A DNA stretch of 64,000 bases, from the NCBI RefSeq assembly GCF_015776785.2, contig NZ_LFMD02000003.1, positions 333,788 to 397,787 of the forward strand. Direction: 5' to 3'. Of the stretch, positions 36,480 to 44,212 are shown piece by piece. The notes beneath the pieces are model-generated. The model was not told where the DNA came from. It was given only the letters and a program-made list of their open reading frames with translations, and did not search any database. Position 1 is the stretch's first letter, and the number at the start of each line of letters is the position of its first letter. The position numbers were made by a program, and so were the translations under genes. Source of the stretch: Kitasatospora sp. SUK 42 (GTDB taxonomy: Bacteria > Actinomycetota > Actinomycetes > Streptomycetales > Streptomycetaceae).

Positions 36480-37490
36480 ATGCACGAACTCATCGGCCGG
36501 ATCAGCGCTCTGGACCCACAGGCGGGTGAGGCCCTCAAGGTCGTCTCCTACTTCGACACACTGATCACCGGAGACGTCGGCCTGGACGGACTCCTGCGCG
36601 GGGCCGCCGCCCTGTCCGGCACCGTCGCCGGCGCCGAGCGGCACAGTCGCACCAGCCGGCGCGATCCGAAAGGCCGGCTCCTGGACGGCGGCACCGGCCG
36701 GGAGCCGCGGTTCCCCGTCCGCCCCTGTTCGAGCGGCAGCGTGTGGCTGGAGCGGGAAGGGGCCGCGCACGCGAACGACGTGATGATCGTCGAGCGCCTC
36801 GCCTTCGCGGTCGAACTCCTCGAACTGCGCCGCGACGCGGGCGGCGCCCTGGAGATCGGCATCGACGCGGCCCGAACCGTCAACGACCGCACGACGGCCC
36901 TGGCCCGGCTGCGCCTGGATGCAGGCACTCGGATCCGGTTGATCGCGACCAGCGTCGACGAGCGGGTTCCCGGCACCCCCTCCGCGGTCCTCCCGACGCG
37001 CTACGGGATCCTGCGCGCGACCCTCGACACGACGGGGAACGTGCCGCTTCCGGGCCGGGCCGGCCTGGGCCCGTGGGTGCGGGCCGACCGTGCGCCCGCG
37101 TCGTGGGACGGCGCGATCATCGCACTCCGTCTGACCGCCGCGTCCACGCCCACCGTCGACGCGACGGACCTCGGCGCGATGCTCATGCTGGCGCAGGCCC
37201 ACGACCCCCATGCCCCGCACGACGACGTCCGGGCCTTGCTGCGCCTCGACGCCCGCTCGGCCACGGTCCTACGCGTGCTCGTGGAAGCGGACAGCGTCCG
37301 TGCCGCCGCGGCGGAACTCGGCATGCACCACTCCACCTTGCAGGCCCGGCACGAAGCGCTGACACGCGACCTCGGCTACGACCCGCGCACGACCACAGGC
37401 CGGATGCGCTACATCGCGGCCGCCCTCCTCCAGCGCCTCACCGACCCGGTGCCGGGGCCGATTTCGGGGCAGGGGCCGGGAGCGCGCTGA
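36480..37490 (+). CDS. PucR-like helix-turn-helix regulator
   Basis: 336 residues. The C-terminal 70 residues form a PucR-type helix-turn-helix (SVRAAAAELGMHHSTLQARH, then DPRTTTGRMRYIAAALL). The N-terminal part (about 1-60) resembles a GAF-like sensor start, and the middle is not recognisable. PucR-type proteins often activate catabolic genes in response to substrate. The divergent alcohol dehydrogenase is a possible target. GGGGAG just before the ATG supports the start. Confidence 0.75.
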   Translation: MHELIGRISALDPQAGEALKVVSYFDTLITGDVGLDGLLRGAAALSGTVAGAERHSRTSRRDPKGRLLDGGTGREPRFPVRPCSSGSVWLEREGAAHANDVMIVERLAFAVELLELRRDAGGALEIGIDAARTVNDRTTALARLRLDAGTRIRLIATSVDERVPGTPSAVLPTRYGILRATLDTTGNVPLPGRAGLGPWVRADRAPASWDGAIIALRLTAASTPTVDATDLGAMLMLAQAHDPHAPHDDVRALLRLDARSATVLRVLVEADSVRAAAAELGMHHSTLQARHEALTRDLGYDPRTTTGRMRYIAAALLQRLTDPVPGPISGQGPGAR

Positions 37491-37844
37491 ACGGGCCGGC
37501 AGAGCCCCTCGCGGCATCCGTTCTCACCTCTTCTTCGTCCCCCTCCCCCCTCCCCCGCCCACCCTCCGCCACCCACCCGCGCCGCGCGCACCCGCCCACC
37601 CTTCCTACCCGCACCCATCCGCATCCCGCGGGGGGCCCACCCGCCCTTCCTACCCGCGCCCACCACCCACCCGCGCCGCGCACACCCACCCTTCCTACCC
37701 CGCACCCATCCGCATCCCGCGGGGGGCCAGCAGGCCAGCAACGGGCCTGCCCGATGGGGTGCCGCTCCCTGTGAGCCCGGTGGGGGCGGCCGGCGGCCGC
37801 CGAGGGCCGCCCTCCACCAGGTCATCGCCTTACCGCTTACCGTG
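37491..37844. other. 354-bp pyrimidine-rich convergent gap
   Basis: This region between the convergent PucR-like and rsgA genes is dominated by C-rich sequence on the plus strand. It contains a direct duplication at 37574-37728 and no gene. Transcription of both neighbours probably ends here, but only short CCCGCGGG-type hairpins are visible. Confidence 0.5.
37574..37728 (+). repeat. imperfect direct duplication of about 62 bp
   Basis: Copy 1 (37574-37637) and copy 2 (37668-37728) both run from CACCCGCGCCGCG to CGCATCCCGCGGGGGGCC with small internal indels. Each ends in a CCCGCGGG palindrome. The 30 bp between them also repeats part of the unit. Confidence 0.8.
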
Positions 37845-38981
37845 TCAGCGCTTCACGGGGCCTCCCGCGGCGCGCATCGACTTGTTGATCGTCTTCCACT
37901 TCTTCAGCCGCTCCGAGGCCAGCCGGGCGTCGGAGCGCGAGGCGATCCACTCGTTCTCGCGCTGGAGCTTGAGGTAGCTGTCCATCCGGCGCTGGGGCAG
38001 GGTGCCGTCGGCCAGGGCCGCCCGCACCGCGCAGCCGGGCTCGGAGGTGTGGTTGCAGTCGTGGAAGCGGCACTCCTCGGCGAGCTCGGCTATGTCGGCG
38101 AAGGCCAGGTCCACCCCCTCGCCACCGTAGAGGCCGACCTCGCGCAGCCCGGGGGTGTCGATCAGCACGCCCCCGCCGGGCAGCGGGATCAGTTCGCGGG
38201 TGGTCGTGGTGTGGCGGCCCTTCTGGTCGACCTCGCGGGCCTCCTGGACGGTCATCACCTCGGCACCGGCGAGTGCGTTGGTCAGGGTGGACTTGCCCAC
38301 GCCGGACTGGCCGATCACGGCGGTGGTGCCCGGTGTGCAGGCGCGGAGCACGTCGATGCCCTCGCCGGTCTCGGCGCTGACCACGAGGACCGTGACGCCG
38401 GGCGCGACCGCTTCGACGTCGGCCCGGATGAACTCGGCGTCGTCGACGAGGTCGGCCTTGGTGAGGACGACCAGCGGCTCGGCGCCGGACTCCCAGGCCA
38501 GAGCGAGGAAGCGCTCGATCCGCCCGAGGTCGGGATCGGCCGCGAGCGAGGAGGCGATCAGGACGGTGTCGACGTTGGCGGCCAGCACCTGGCCGTCGGA
38601 GCGCTTGCCGGCCACCTTGCGGATGATCGCGGTGGAGCGCGGCAGCAGCGCGGCCACGGCGGCCATCGGCCGGGCGTTCAGGTCGACGGCGGCCCAGTCG
38701 CCCGTGCACGGGCAGTTGATCATGTCGGCGTCGCCCACCGGCCGGGTGTCGAGCCGGACGGTGCGCGGCTCGCCCGTCTCCGGGTCGGTGATGACGGCGT
38801 CGCACTGGCCGCGGTCGACCCGGACGATCCGGGCCGGGAGCAGCCCGGCCTCGGCGAGCGGGACGAACAGCTCCGCGAGCTCGGCCGTCCAGCCGTAGCC
38901 GGCCAGCGCGGGGGCGTCCGAGGGGGCGCCAACGGAGGAGAAGGAAGAAGAGAACGACGGAACGGAGGCAGCGTTGAACAA
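37845..38981 (-). CDS. rsgA: ribosome small subunit biogenesis GTPase
   Basis: 378 residues with the circularly permuted GTPase order typical of RsgA/YjeQ: G4 (LTKADLVDD), then G1 (GQSGVGKST), then G3 (DTPGLRE). An OB-like N-terminal domain and a C-terminal zinc finger (CRFHDCNHTSEPGC) are present. It checks late 30S subunit maturation and releases RbfA-type factors. The predicted start is a TTG at 38981 with GAAGGG 9 nt upstream. No better start is available. A short leader ORF with a perfect ribosome site lies upstream. Confidence 0.9.
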   Translation of the reverse strand: MFNAASVPSFSSSFSSVGAPSDAPALAGYGWTAELAELFVPLAEAGLLPARIVRVDRGQCDAVITDPETGEPRTVRLDTRPVGDADMINCPCTGDWAAVDLNARPMAAVAALLPRSTAIIRKVAGKRSDGQVLAANVDTVLIASSLAADPDLGRIERFLALAWESGAEPLVVLTKADLVDDAEFIRADVEAVAPGVTVLVVSAETGEGIDVLRACTPGTTAVIGQSGVGKSTLTNALAGAEVMTVQEAREVDQKGRHTTTTRELIPLPGGGVLIDTPGLREVGLYGGEGVDLAFADIAELAEECRFHDCNHTSEPGCAVRAALADGTLPQRRMDSYLKLQRENEWIASRSDARLASERLKKWKTINKSMRAAGGPVKR

Positions 38982-39037
38982 CGCAGTGGCCCTTCGGGAG
39001 GAGATGGTCCCGGCGGGCTACGGCTGGCGCGAAGGGC

Positions 39038-39109
39038 TCAGCCGGCGGCCGGGAAAAGGAGGTGAACGCGAGTGCTGCCCAGGGCAGCTATCGGGGCGAC
39101 AACGACCAC
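39038..39109 (-). CDS. possible 23-codon leader peptide upstream of rsgA
   Basis: A GTG at 39109 follows a consensus ribosome site (AGGAGGTGA, complement of 39115-39123) at 8 nt spacing and opens a 23-codon ORF starting VVVVAPIAALG and ending in TGA 56 nt before rsgA. The site is one arm of an 11-bp inverted repeat whose other arm (39057-39067) lies inside the ORF, so the two could pair and hide it. A small palindrome (39074-39088) sits between. Peptide function unknown. Confidence 0.4.
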   Translation of the reverse strand: MVVVAPIAALGSTRVHLLFPAAG

Positions 39110-39216
39110 GGGGTTCACCTCCTGCTCTCTACTCCTCGGGCGGCCCAACGGCCCCCGAACCGGACGCGTCACACGCTAGCGGAGCGGCGTGACGGAGCCA
39201 ACTGGTTTTTGACCTG

Positions 39217-39254
39217 CGGAACCAACCGGAACCAACCGGAACCAACCGGAACCA
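39217..39254 (+). repeat. 10-bp tandem repeat, nearly four copies
   Basis: The unit GGAACCAACC is repeated perfectly three times and then partially, ending 7 bp before the ctaG stop codon. It may affect transcript ends of the minus-strand ctaG gene, but no hairpin is evident. Confidence 0.9.
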
Positions 39255-39260
39255 GCGGCC

Positions 39261-40280
39261 CTACCCGCCGTACCGGTGCTTGAGGTTCGGGTCGTCCAGC
39301 CACCAGGGCCGCATGCCGCTCTCCTCCTCCTCGGGCAGCCCCGCCGCCCGCGCCTGCGCGGCCGCCTCCTCGAAGCGGGCGTCGAGCTCGGCGTCCACGG
39401 CCTTGATCTCCTCCCGCCCCTGCACCACCATCCGCCGCACCAGCGCCGCCAGGAACGGCAGCCCGACCAGGTCCCCCAGGACCCAGAACGCGTTGCCGCC
39501 CCAGGTCTGGTCCTGCGCCAGGCTGGGCCCCCAGGGCCGCCCGAGCGCCACGTAGTAGTGCTCGGCGACGAGGTGGCCGCCGTAGATCAGCACGATCCCC
39601 AGGCCCGCGTCGAAGATCACCTCGGCGAAGGTGATGAACAACCCGACCAGGTGCGGGTACTCGTGCCCGACCGGGTCGAGCTGGAGCCGCGGCCAGAAGT
39701 AGGCGAGGCCGAGCAGCACCAGGGCCAGGTGCAGCACCACGTTCCCGAACCCGCTGGAGAGCGACCACTCGTACCAGGGCGTGAAGTAGAGCAGCCACGG
39801 CGGCGCCATCAGCAGCGCGGTCGAGACGGCCGGGAACATCAGCACCTTGGACGGCCGGCTGCGCAGCGCCCTCAGGATCCGCTCCCGCCGCTGCTCCGGC
39901 GAGGACTCGACCAGCAGCGAGACCGGCGCGCCCAGCGCGAGCAGCAGCGGGACGACCATGAGCAGCAGCACGACCTGCACGGCCCGGTCGGTGAAGAGGA
40001 TCCGCTCGTACACGCCGAGGCCGGAGCAGGTGCACCAGATCCACAGCAGCAGCCCGCCGAGGAAGGCGACGGTGCGGGTGGGCTGCCAGCGCCCGCCGCC
40101 GCGGCGGTGGACGGTGCGCACCGCGGCCAGGTACCAGCCGCCGAGCAGCACCGAGAGGACGAGCACCAGCGGTTCGAGGGTCCAGGAGGTGGCCAGGTCG
40201 GACCACTGCCACGCGGGCGGTCCGCTGTACGCGAGCACCCGGGCCGCGCCGCCGGCCAGGCCGTCCACCGCGCCGTTCAT
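39261..40280 (-). CDS. CtaG-type cytochrome c oxidase assembly protein
   Basis: 339 residues with about seven hydrophobic helices. Features of the caa3_CtaG family include LLWIWCTCSGLGVYERILF, LLLMVVPLLLALGAPVSLL and LIYGGHLVAEHYY. The last region contains His residues that may contact copper. Family members are needed for assembly of the copper centre in cytochrome oxidase at the membrane. A charged helical C-terminal tail ends in DDPNLKHRYGG. GAGGTGGGCGG precedes the ATG at 40280. No oxidase genes are adjacent. Confidence 0.85.
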   Translation of the reverse strand: MNGAVDGLAGGAARVLAYSGPPAWQWSDLATSWTLEPLVLVLSVLLGGWYLAAVRTVHRRGGGRWQPTRTVAFLGGLLLWIWCTCSGLGVYERILFTDRAVQVVLLLMVVPLLLALGAPVSLLVESSPEQRRERILRALRSRPSKVLMFPAVSTALLMAPPWLLYFTPWYEWSLSSGFGNVVLHLALVLLGLAYFWPRLQLDPVGHEYPHLVGLFITFAEVIFDAGLGIVLIYGGHLVAEHYYVALGRPWGPSLAQDQTWGGNAFWVLGDLVGLPFLAALVRRMVVQGREEIKAVDAELDARFEEAAAQARAAGLPEEEESGMRPWWLDDPNLKHRYGG

Positions 40281-40419
40281 CCGTCCGCCCACCTCATCCG
40301 CACCCGCAGCCCGGCCGCCGTCCGGCCGGCGCCGGGCAGGGGCCGCGGCGCCCGGCCATGATGGCGTCCCGGACGGGGCCCGCCGCGCGCGGGGCCCACC
40401 TCTATACCGCAGCCTGAGG

Positions 40420-40451
40420 AAAGCTTTACCGAACCCCAACAAAGCTTTACC
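40420..40451. promoter_or_regulatory. two 11-bp direct repeats 21 bp apart
   Basis: AAAGCTTTACC occurs at 40420-40430 and 40441-40451, exactly two helical turns apart. A weaker third copy (8 of 11) is at 40457-40467. They lie between the divergent ctaG and FtsW/RodA-like genes in a locally AT-rich patch and look like tandem regulator sites. Confidence 0.6.
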
Positions 40452-40572
40452 TGGGCAAAGTTCTGCCCTTGCCGGGCCCGGAGGCGCAACCGGCGCGACG
40501 TCACGTTCGTCTGGCAGGATGCACCGTCGGCGATATCGGCCGCGCGGGTGAACAGCAAGGGGACGACAAGAG

Positions 40573-42390
40573 GTGCAAAGCACTGCACGCGGCGAGGGCC
40601 GCCGACTGGCCGTGCGCCACCGCAACATCGAGCTGGGCCTGCTGGCGCTCGCGGTGGCCGTCTGTCTGGCGGGCCACATCGACGCCGATCTGGCACTGAC
40701 CGGCAAGATGCCGCCCGGGCTGCTGGTGCACGGGCTGTCCCTCGGGGCGCTGGCCGGGGTGGCCCACCTGGTGGTGCGCCGGTTCGCGCCGTACGCGGAC
40801 CCGCTGATCCTGCCGCTGGGCGTGTTCCTGACCGGCTTCGGGCTGATGCTGCTGGACCGGCTGGACTTCAGCTACAAGGCCGCACACAGCGCCAAGGGCG
40901 ACTACCAGAAGCTCCCGGCCGCGCCCTCCCAGCTGATGTGGGTGTTCATCGCGGTGGCGGCGGCGCTCGCGCTGATCATCCTGGTCAAGCACCACCGCTT
41001 CTTCCAGCGGTACGTCTACCTGGTGATGGCGGGCGCGCTGATCCTGCTGACCGCGCCGATCTTCTCCCCGACCGACAGCTTCGGCGCCAAGCGCTGGATC
41101 AAGCTCCCCGGACTGCCGTCCTTCGAGCCGGACGAGTTCGTGAAGGTCGCGATCACGATCTTCTTCGCGGGCTATCTGATGGCGTCCCGGGACGCCCTGG
41201 CGCTGGCCGGGCGGAAGGTCTGGGGGCTGACCCTGCCGCGCGGGCGGCACGCCGGGCCGGTGCTGGCGATCTGGGCGGTCAGCCTGCTGGTGCTGATCTT
41301 CGAACGCGACCTGGGCACCTCGCTGATCTTCTTCGGCGTCTTCATCGTGATGCTGTACGTGGCGACCGAGCGCACCAGCTGGGTGGTGCTCGGCCTGCTG
41401 ATGGCGGTCGGCGGCGCGGCGGTGGTCGGCACCCTGGAGCCGCACGTGCACGGGCGCGTCGAGGCCTGGCTGCACCCGCTCAACTACTACCCGCCGGTCA
41501 GCGACCAGGCGATCTCCGAACAGCCCGCCGAGGCGCTGTTCAGCCTCGGCACCGGGCACCTGACCGGGACGGGCCTCGGCTCGGGCCGGCCCTGGCTGAT
41601 CGGCTTCGCCGGCCGCAGCGACTTCATCTTCACCACGATCGGCGAGGAGCTGGGCCTGGCCGGGGTGACCGCGATCCTGCTGGTCTACGTGCTGCTGATC
41701 CAGCGCGGCCTGCGCACCGCGATCGGCCTGACCGACCCGTTCGGCAAGCTGCTGGCCACCGGACTGTCCGCGGCGCTCGCGCTCCAGGTGTTCGTGGTCG
41801 TCGGCGGGGTGAGCGGGCTGGTCCCGCTGACCGGCAAGGCGCTGCCGTTCCTGGCCGCCGGCGGCTCCTCGCTGCTGGCGAACTGGCTGATGGTCGCGCT
41901 GCTGATCAAGCTGAGCGACTCCTCCGGGCGCACCGCCCTGGACCCGGCGCAGCCGAGCCCCGAGCCGCTGCCGGTGCCGGCCGCCCCGCAGGCCTCCGCC
42001 CCAATGGCCGCGGCCTCCGCCGAGCCCGCCCCCATCGGCCCCGGCTCCGGCAATCCGGGCACCGGCGATCCGGTCCCCGCCGCCGACCCGGGAGCCCCGA
42101 CCGAGCTGCGCCCCTTCACCGATCCCGGGGCCGCGACCGAGCTGCACCCCGCGGTCGGGCAGCAGCCCCCGTACGAACACTCCCCCACCGGGACCCAGCA
42201 GCGCCCCTACGGCCACACCCCCGCCGAGCCCCAGCAACCCCCCTACGGCCACACCCCCGCCGAGCCCCAGCAACCCCCGTACGGCCACACCCCGACCGGG
42301 CCCCAGCAACCCTCCTACGGCTATCCCCCGGTCGCCGAGCAGCCCACCCACGGCTACGGCCAGCCCCCGCAGCCCCCCTTCAACGGCTGA
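40573..42390 (+). CDS. FtsW/RodA/SpoVE-family membrane protein
   Basis: 605 residues. About ten to twelve membrane helices span residues 15-450, with SEDS-family features such as FEPDEFVKVAITIFFAGYL, LIFERDLGTSLIFFGVF and DFIFTTIGEELGLAG. SEDS proteins polymerise peptidoglycan glycan chains with a partner PBP. The C-terminal 150 residues form a Pro/Gln/Tyr-rich cytoplasmic tail with a 12-residue repeat (YGHTPAEPQQPP) seen about three times. No PBP gene is adjacent, so this is probably an accessory paralog. AAGGGGA precedes the GTG start. Confidence 0.88.
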   Translation: MQSTARGEGRRLAVRHRNIELGLLALAVAVCLAGHIDADLALTGKMPPGLLVHGLSLGALAGVAHLVVRRFAPYADPLILPLGVFLTGFGLMLLDRLDFSYKAAHSAKGDYQKLPAAPSQLMWVFIAVAAALALIILVKHHRFFQRYVYLVMAGALILLTAPIFSPTDSFGAKRWIKLPGLPSFEPDEFVKVAITIFFAGYLMASRDALALAGRKVWGLTLPRGRHAGPVLAIWAVSLLVLIFERDLGTSLIFFGVFIVMLYVATERTSWVVLGLLMAVGGAAVVGTLEPHVHGRVEAWLHPLNYYPPVSDQAISEQPAEALFSLGTGHLTGTGLGSGRPWLIGFAGRSDFIFTTIGEELGLAGVTAILLVYVLLIQRGLRTAIGLTDPFGKLLATGLSAALALQVFVVVGGVSGLVPLTGKALPFLAAGGSSLLANWLMVALLIKLSDSSGRTALDPAQPSPEPLPVPAAPQASAPMAAASAEPAPIGPGSGNPGTGDPVPAADPGAPTELRPFTDPGAATELHPAVGQQPPYEHSPTGTQQRPYGHTPAEPQQPPYGHTPAEPQQPPYGHTPTGPQQPSYGYPPVAEQPTHGYGQPPQPPFNG

Positions 42391-42397
42391 GAAGCAC

Positions 42398-42437
42398 AAC
42401 GGGCGGGGCCCCTCCCGAGGGAGGGGCAACGCCCGTT
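42398..42437. terminator. bidirectional terminator hairpin
   Basis: AACGGGCG pairs with CGCCCGTT and CCCCTCCC with GGGAGGGG around a 4-nt loop, with a small internal mismatch. It lies between the convergent FtsW/RodA-like and YihY genes. Confidence 0.8.
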
Positions 42438-42459
42438 GACGTCGTCCCGGAGGCGCCGG

Positions 42460-43752
42460 CTACCGCTGCTCCCACGGCGGCTTGGGCGGGTAGCTGGGCG
42501 CCTGCCGCTCCGGCGGCGGCCCGGTCGGCCGGTCGCTGTCCGGCGGCGGCGGCGCGGGCCGGTGGTGCGGCCCGGGGCGGGCGGTGAGGCGGCCGCGGAC
42601 GTTGTCGGCGGCCAAAACGTCGGCCCACCGCTCGGGGTACTCGGCGGGCGCGTCCACGTCCTCGCCCTCGTCCTCGATCCACTCCTCCTCGACACCCTCG
42701 GCCAGGCCCAGCTCGCGGGCCCGCCGGGCCCGTTCGACGGCCCGCCGGGCGGCGACCTCGCGAACCACGGCGGCCGCCGCCTCCTCCTGGGCGCGCTCGT
42801 TCTCCGCGCGGGCGTCGGCGGTCTCCAGGGTGGGCCAGCGGCGGTCTATGGCGGCGTTCATGGCGGCGCCGATGAGCACCGCGAGGGCCACCACGAAGAT
42901 CCACAGCAGCACGGCCACCGGCGCGGCCAGCGAGCCGTACACCGAGGGGCCCTCGACCGAGCTGACCAGGTAGAGCCGCAGGCCGACGCTGCAGAAGACC
43001 AGCACCACCAGGGCCACGAGGGCGCCGGGGATGTCCTCGCGCCACGGCGTGGAGACCGGGACGGCCAGGTGGTAGAGCGTGGTCAGCGAGACGATCAGCA
43101 GCCCGATCGCGACCGGCCAGTAGGCGGCGCCCACCAGTCCGGAGATGCCGGGCACCGCGTTCTCGATCAGCCCGGGCCCGGCCCCCAGCAGCGGCAGCAC
43201 CAGGGAGCCGATCACCAGGGCGCCGAAGTAGAGGCCCAGCGACATCAGCCGGGTCTTGACGATGCCCCGCTTGCCGTCCAGGCCGTACATGACGGTGATG
43301 GTGTCGATGAAGATGTAGAGCGCCCGGGAGCCGGACCACAGGGACAGCAGGAAGCCGATCGAGACCAGGTCCGGCCGGGGGGCGTCGAAGACCTGGTTGA
43401 GCAGCGGGATCACGACCTCCTTGACGGAGGTGTCCGACAGGGCCGTTCCGGAGGCCGAGACGATGTCCTGCTTGAGCCGGGCGATGGTGCCCGCCTCGAC
43501 GAACCCGTCGAGGTAGCCGAGGGTGCCGGCCAGGCCGAGCAGCAGCGGTGGGATCGACAGCAGGGTGAAGAAGGCCGCCTCCGCGGCGAGTCCGGTGACC
43601 CGGTACTCGACGCAGGTGTTGGTGGTGTCCTTCACCAGCTCCCACGCGGTGCGGCTCCAGGTGGCCTGTTTGGCCGCGCGCCGGGAGCCCTTTCCCCGGC
43701 GCCGGGAGGGCCGTTCGGGGTTCGGTCTGCTCGTATCGCCTGCTGCTTGCAC
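42460..43752 (-). CDS. YihY/BrkB-family membrane protein
   Basis: 430 residues. After a basic N-terminal segment (SRRRGKGSRRAAK), about six membrane helices span roughly 55-300. They show family features such as AAEAAFFTLLSIPPLLLGLAG and SLWSGSRALYIFIDTI. A long charged cytoplasmic tail (about 300-430) is rich in Glu, Ala and Arg, then Pro. BrkB/YihY proteins are inner-membrane proteins of uncertain function. The start is a GTG at 43752 with no ribosome site. GATACCGT about 10 nt upstream may be the -10 element of a leaderless transcript. Confidence 0.87.
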   Translation of the reverse strand: MQAAGDTSRPNPERPSRRRGKGSRRAAKQATWSRTAWELVKDTTNTCVEYRVTGLAAEAAFFTLLSIPPLLLGLAGTLGYLDGFVEAGTIARLKQDIVSASGTALSDTSVKEVVIPLLNQVFDAPRPDLVSIGFLLSLWSGSRALYIFIDTITVMYGLDGKRGIVKTRLMSLGLYFGALVIGSLVLPLLGAGPGLIENAVPGISGLVGAAYWPVAIGLLIVSLTTLYHLAVPVSTPWREDIPGALVALVVLVFCSVGLRLYLVSSVEGPSVYGSLAAPVAVLLWIFVVALAVLIGAAMNAAIDRRWPTLETADARAENERAQEEAAAAVVREVAARRAVERARRARELGLAEGVEEEWIEDEGEDVDAPAEYPERWADVLAADNVRGRLTARPGPHHRPAPPPPDSDRPTGPPPERQAPSYPPKPPWEQR

Positions 43753-43930
43753 AGGGCTAACGGTATCGGGCCGGGGCGCCCGGGTTGATCTCCCCCGGGT
43801 GTACGGGCGCGTGACCGGGCGTCCGGCCCGGAGCGGCGGGAACCCCCGGCTGTCCCGAATGCCGAAACTCCAGCGTCCAGCATCCGGATGTTAGTGGACC
43901 GCGAGTCCCGCGCCGTGCGAATCTCTTGCC

Positions 43931-44014
43931 ATGTCTAGCGCCGGAACCACCCTAGTAGGTCGACTCCACGTCGATCTCCTTCGCGTGTCCAGCGCCATCT
44001 GTCCGGTGACCTGA
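43931..44014 (+). CDS. sulfur-gene leader peptide (cysteine-responsive type)
   Basis: A 27-codon ORF from ATG at 43931 to TGA at 44012-44014. Its core (GRLHVDLLRVSSAIC) matches the short conserved leader peptides seen before sulfur-assimilation genes in streptomycetes, which end near a cysteine codon. It lies 198 bp before the nirA start. No ribosome site precedes it, which fits a leaderless message. Slow translation of the Cys codon could control transcription into the sulfur operon. The control mechanism is inferred from similar leaders in mycobacteria. Confidence 0.75.
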   Translation: MSSAGTTLVGRLHVDLLRVSSAICPVT

Positions 44015-44212
44015 GCCCAACTCCGCCGCACCACCGCTCCCTGCGCCGATCTTCCCGCCATCCCCGCTGAAGCGGATGCGCAGGCGCCCGCCCGGTCCCG
44101 GTCACTGCTCTCTCCGGCCTTGAGAAATCCGCAGGTCACAGCAGCACCGCACCGCCGAGCACGCCCAGCGACCCACCCGGCGCCAGCGCCACCTGCCTCG
44201 AAGGACTTCACC

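Noticed and set aside
36040..36564. Open frame across the tandem-repeat gap before the PucR-like gene
   Set aside because: Composition follows the repeats, there is no ribosome site, and it runs out of frame into the real gene.
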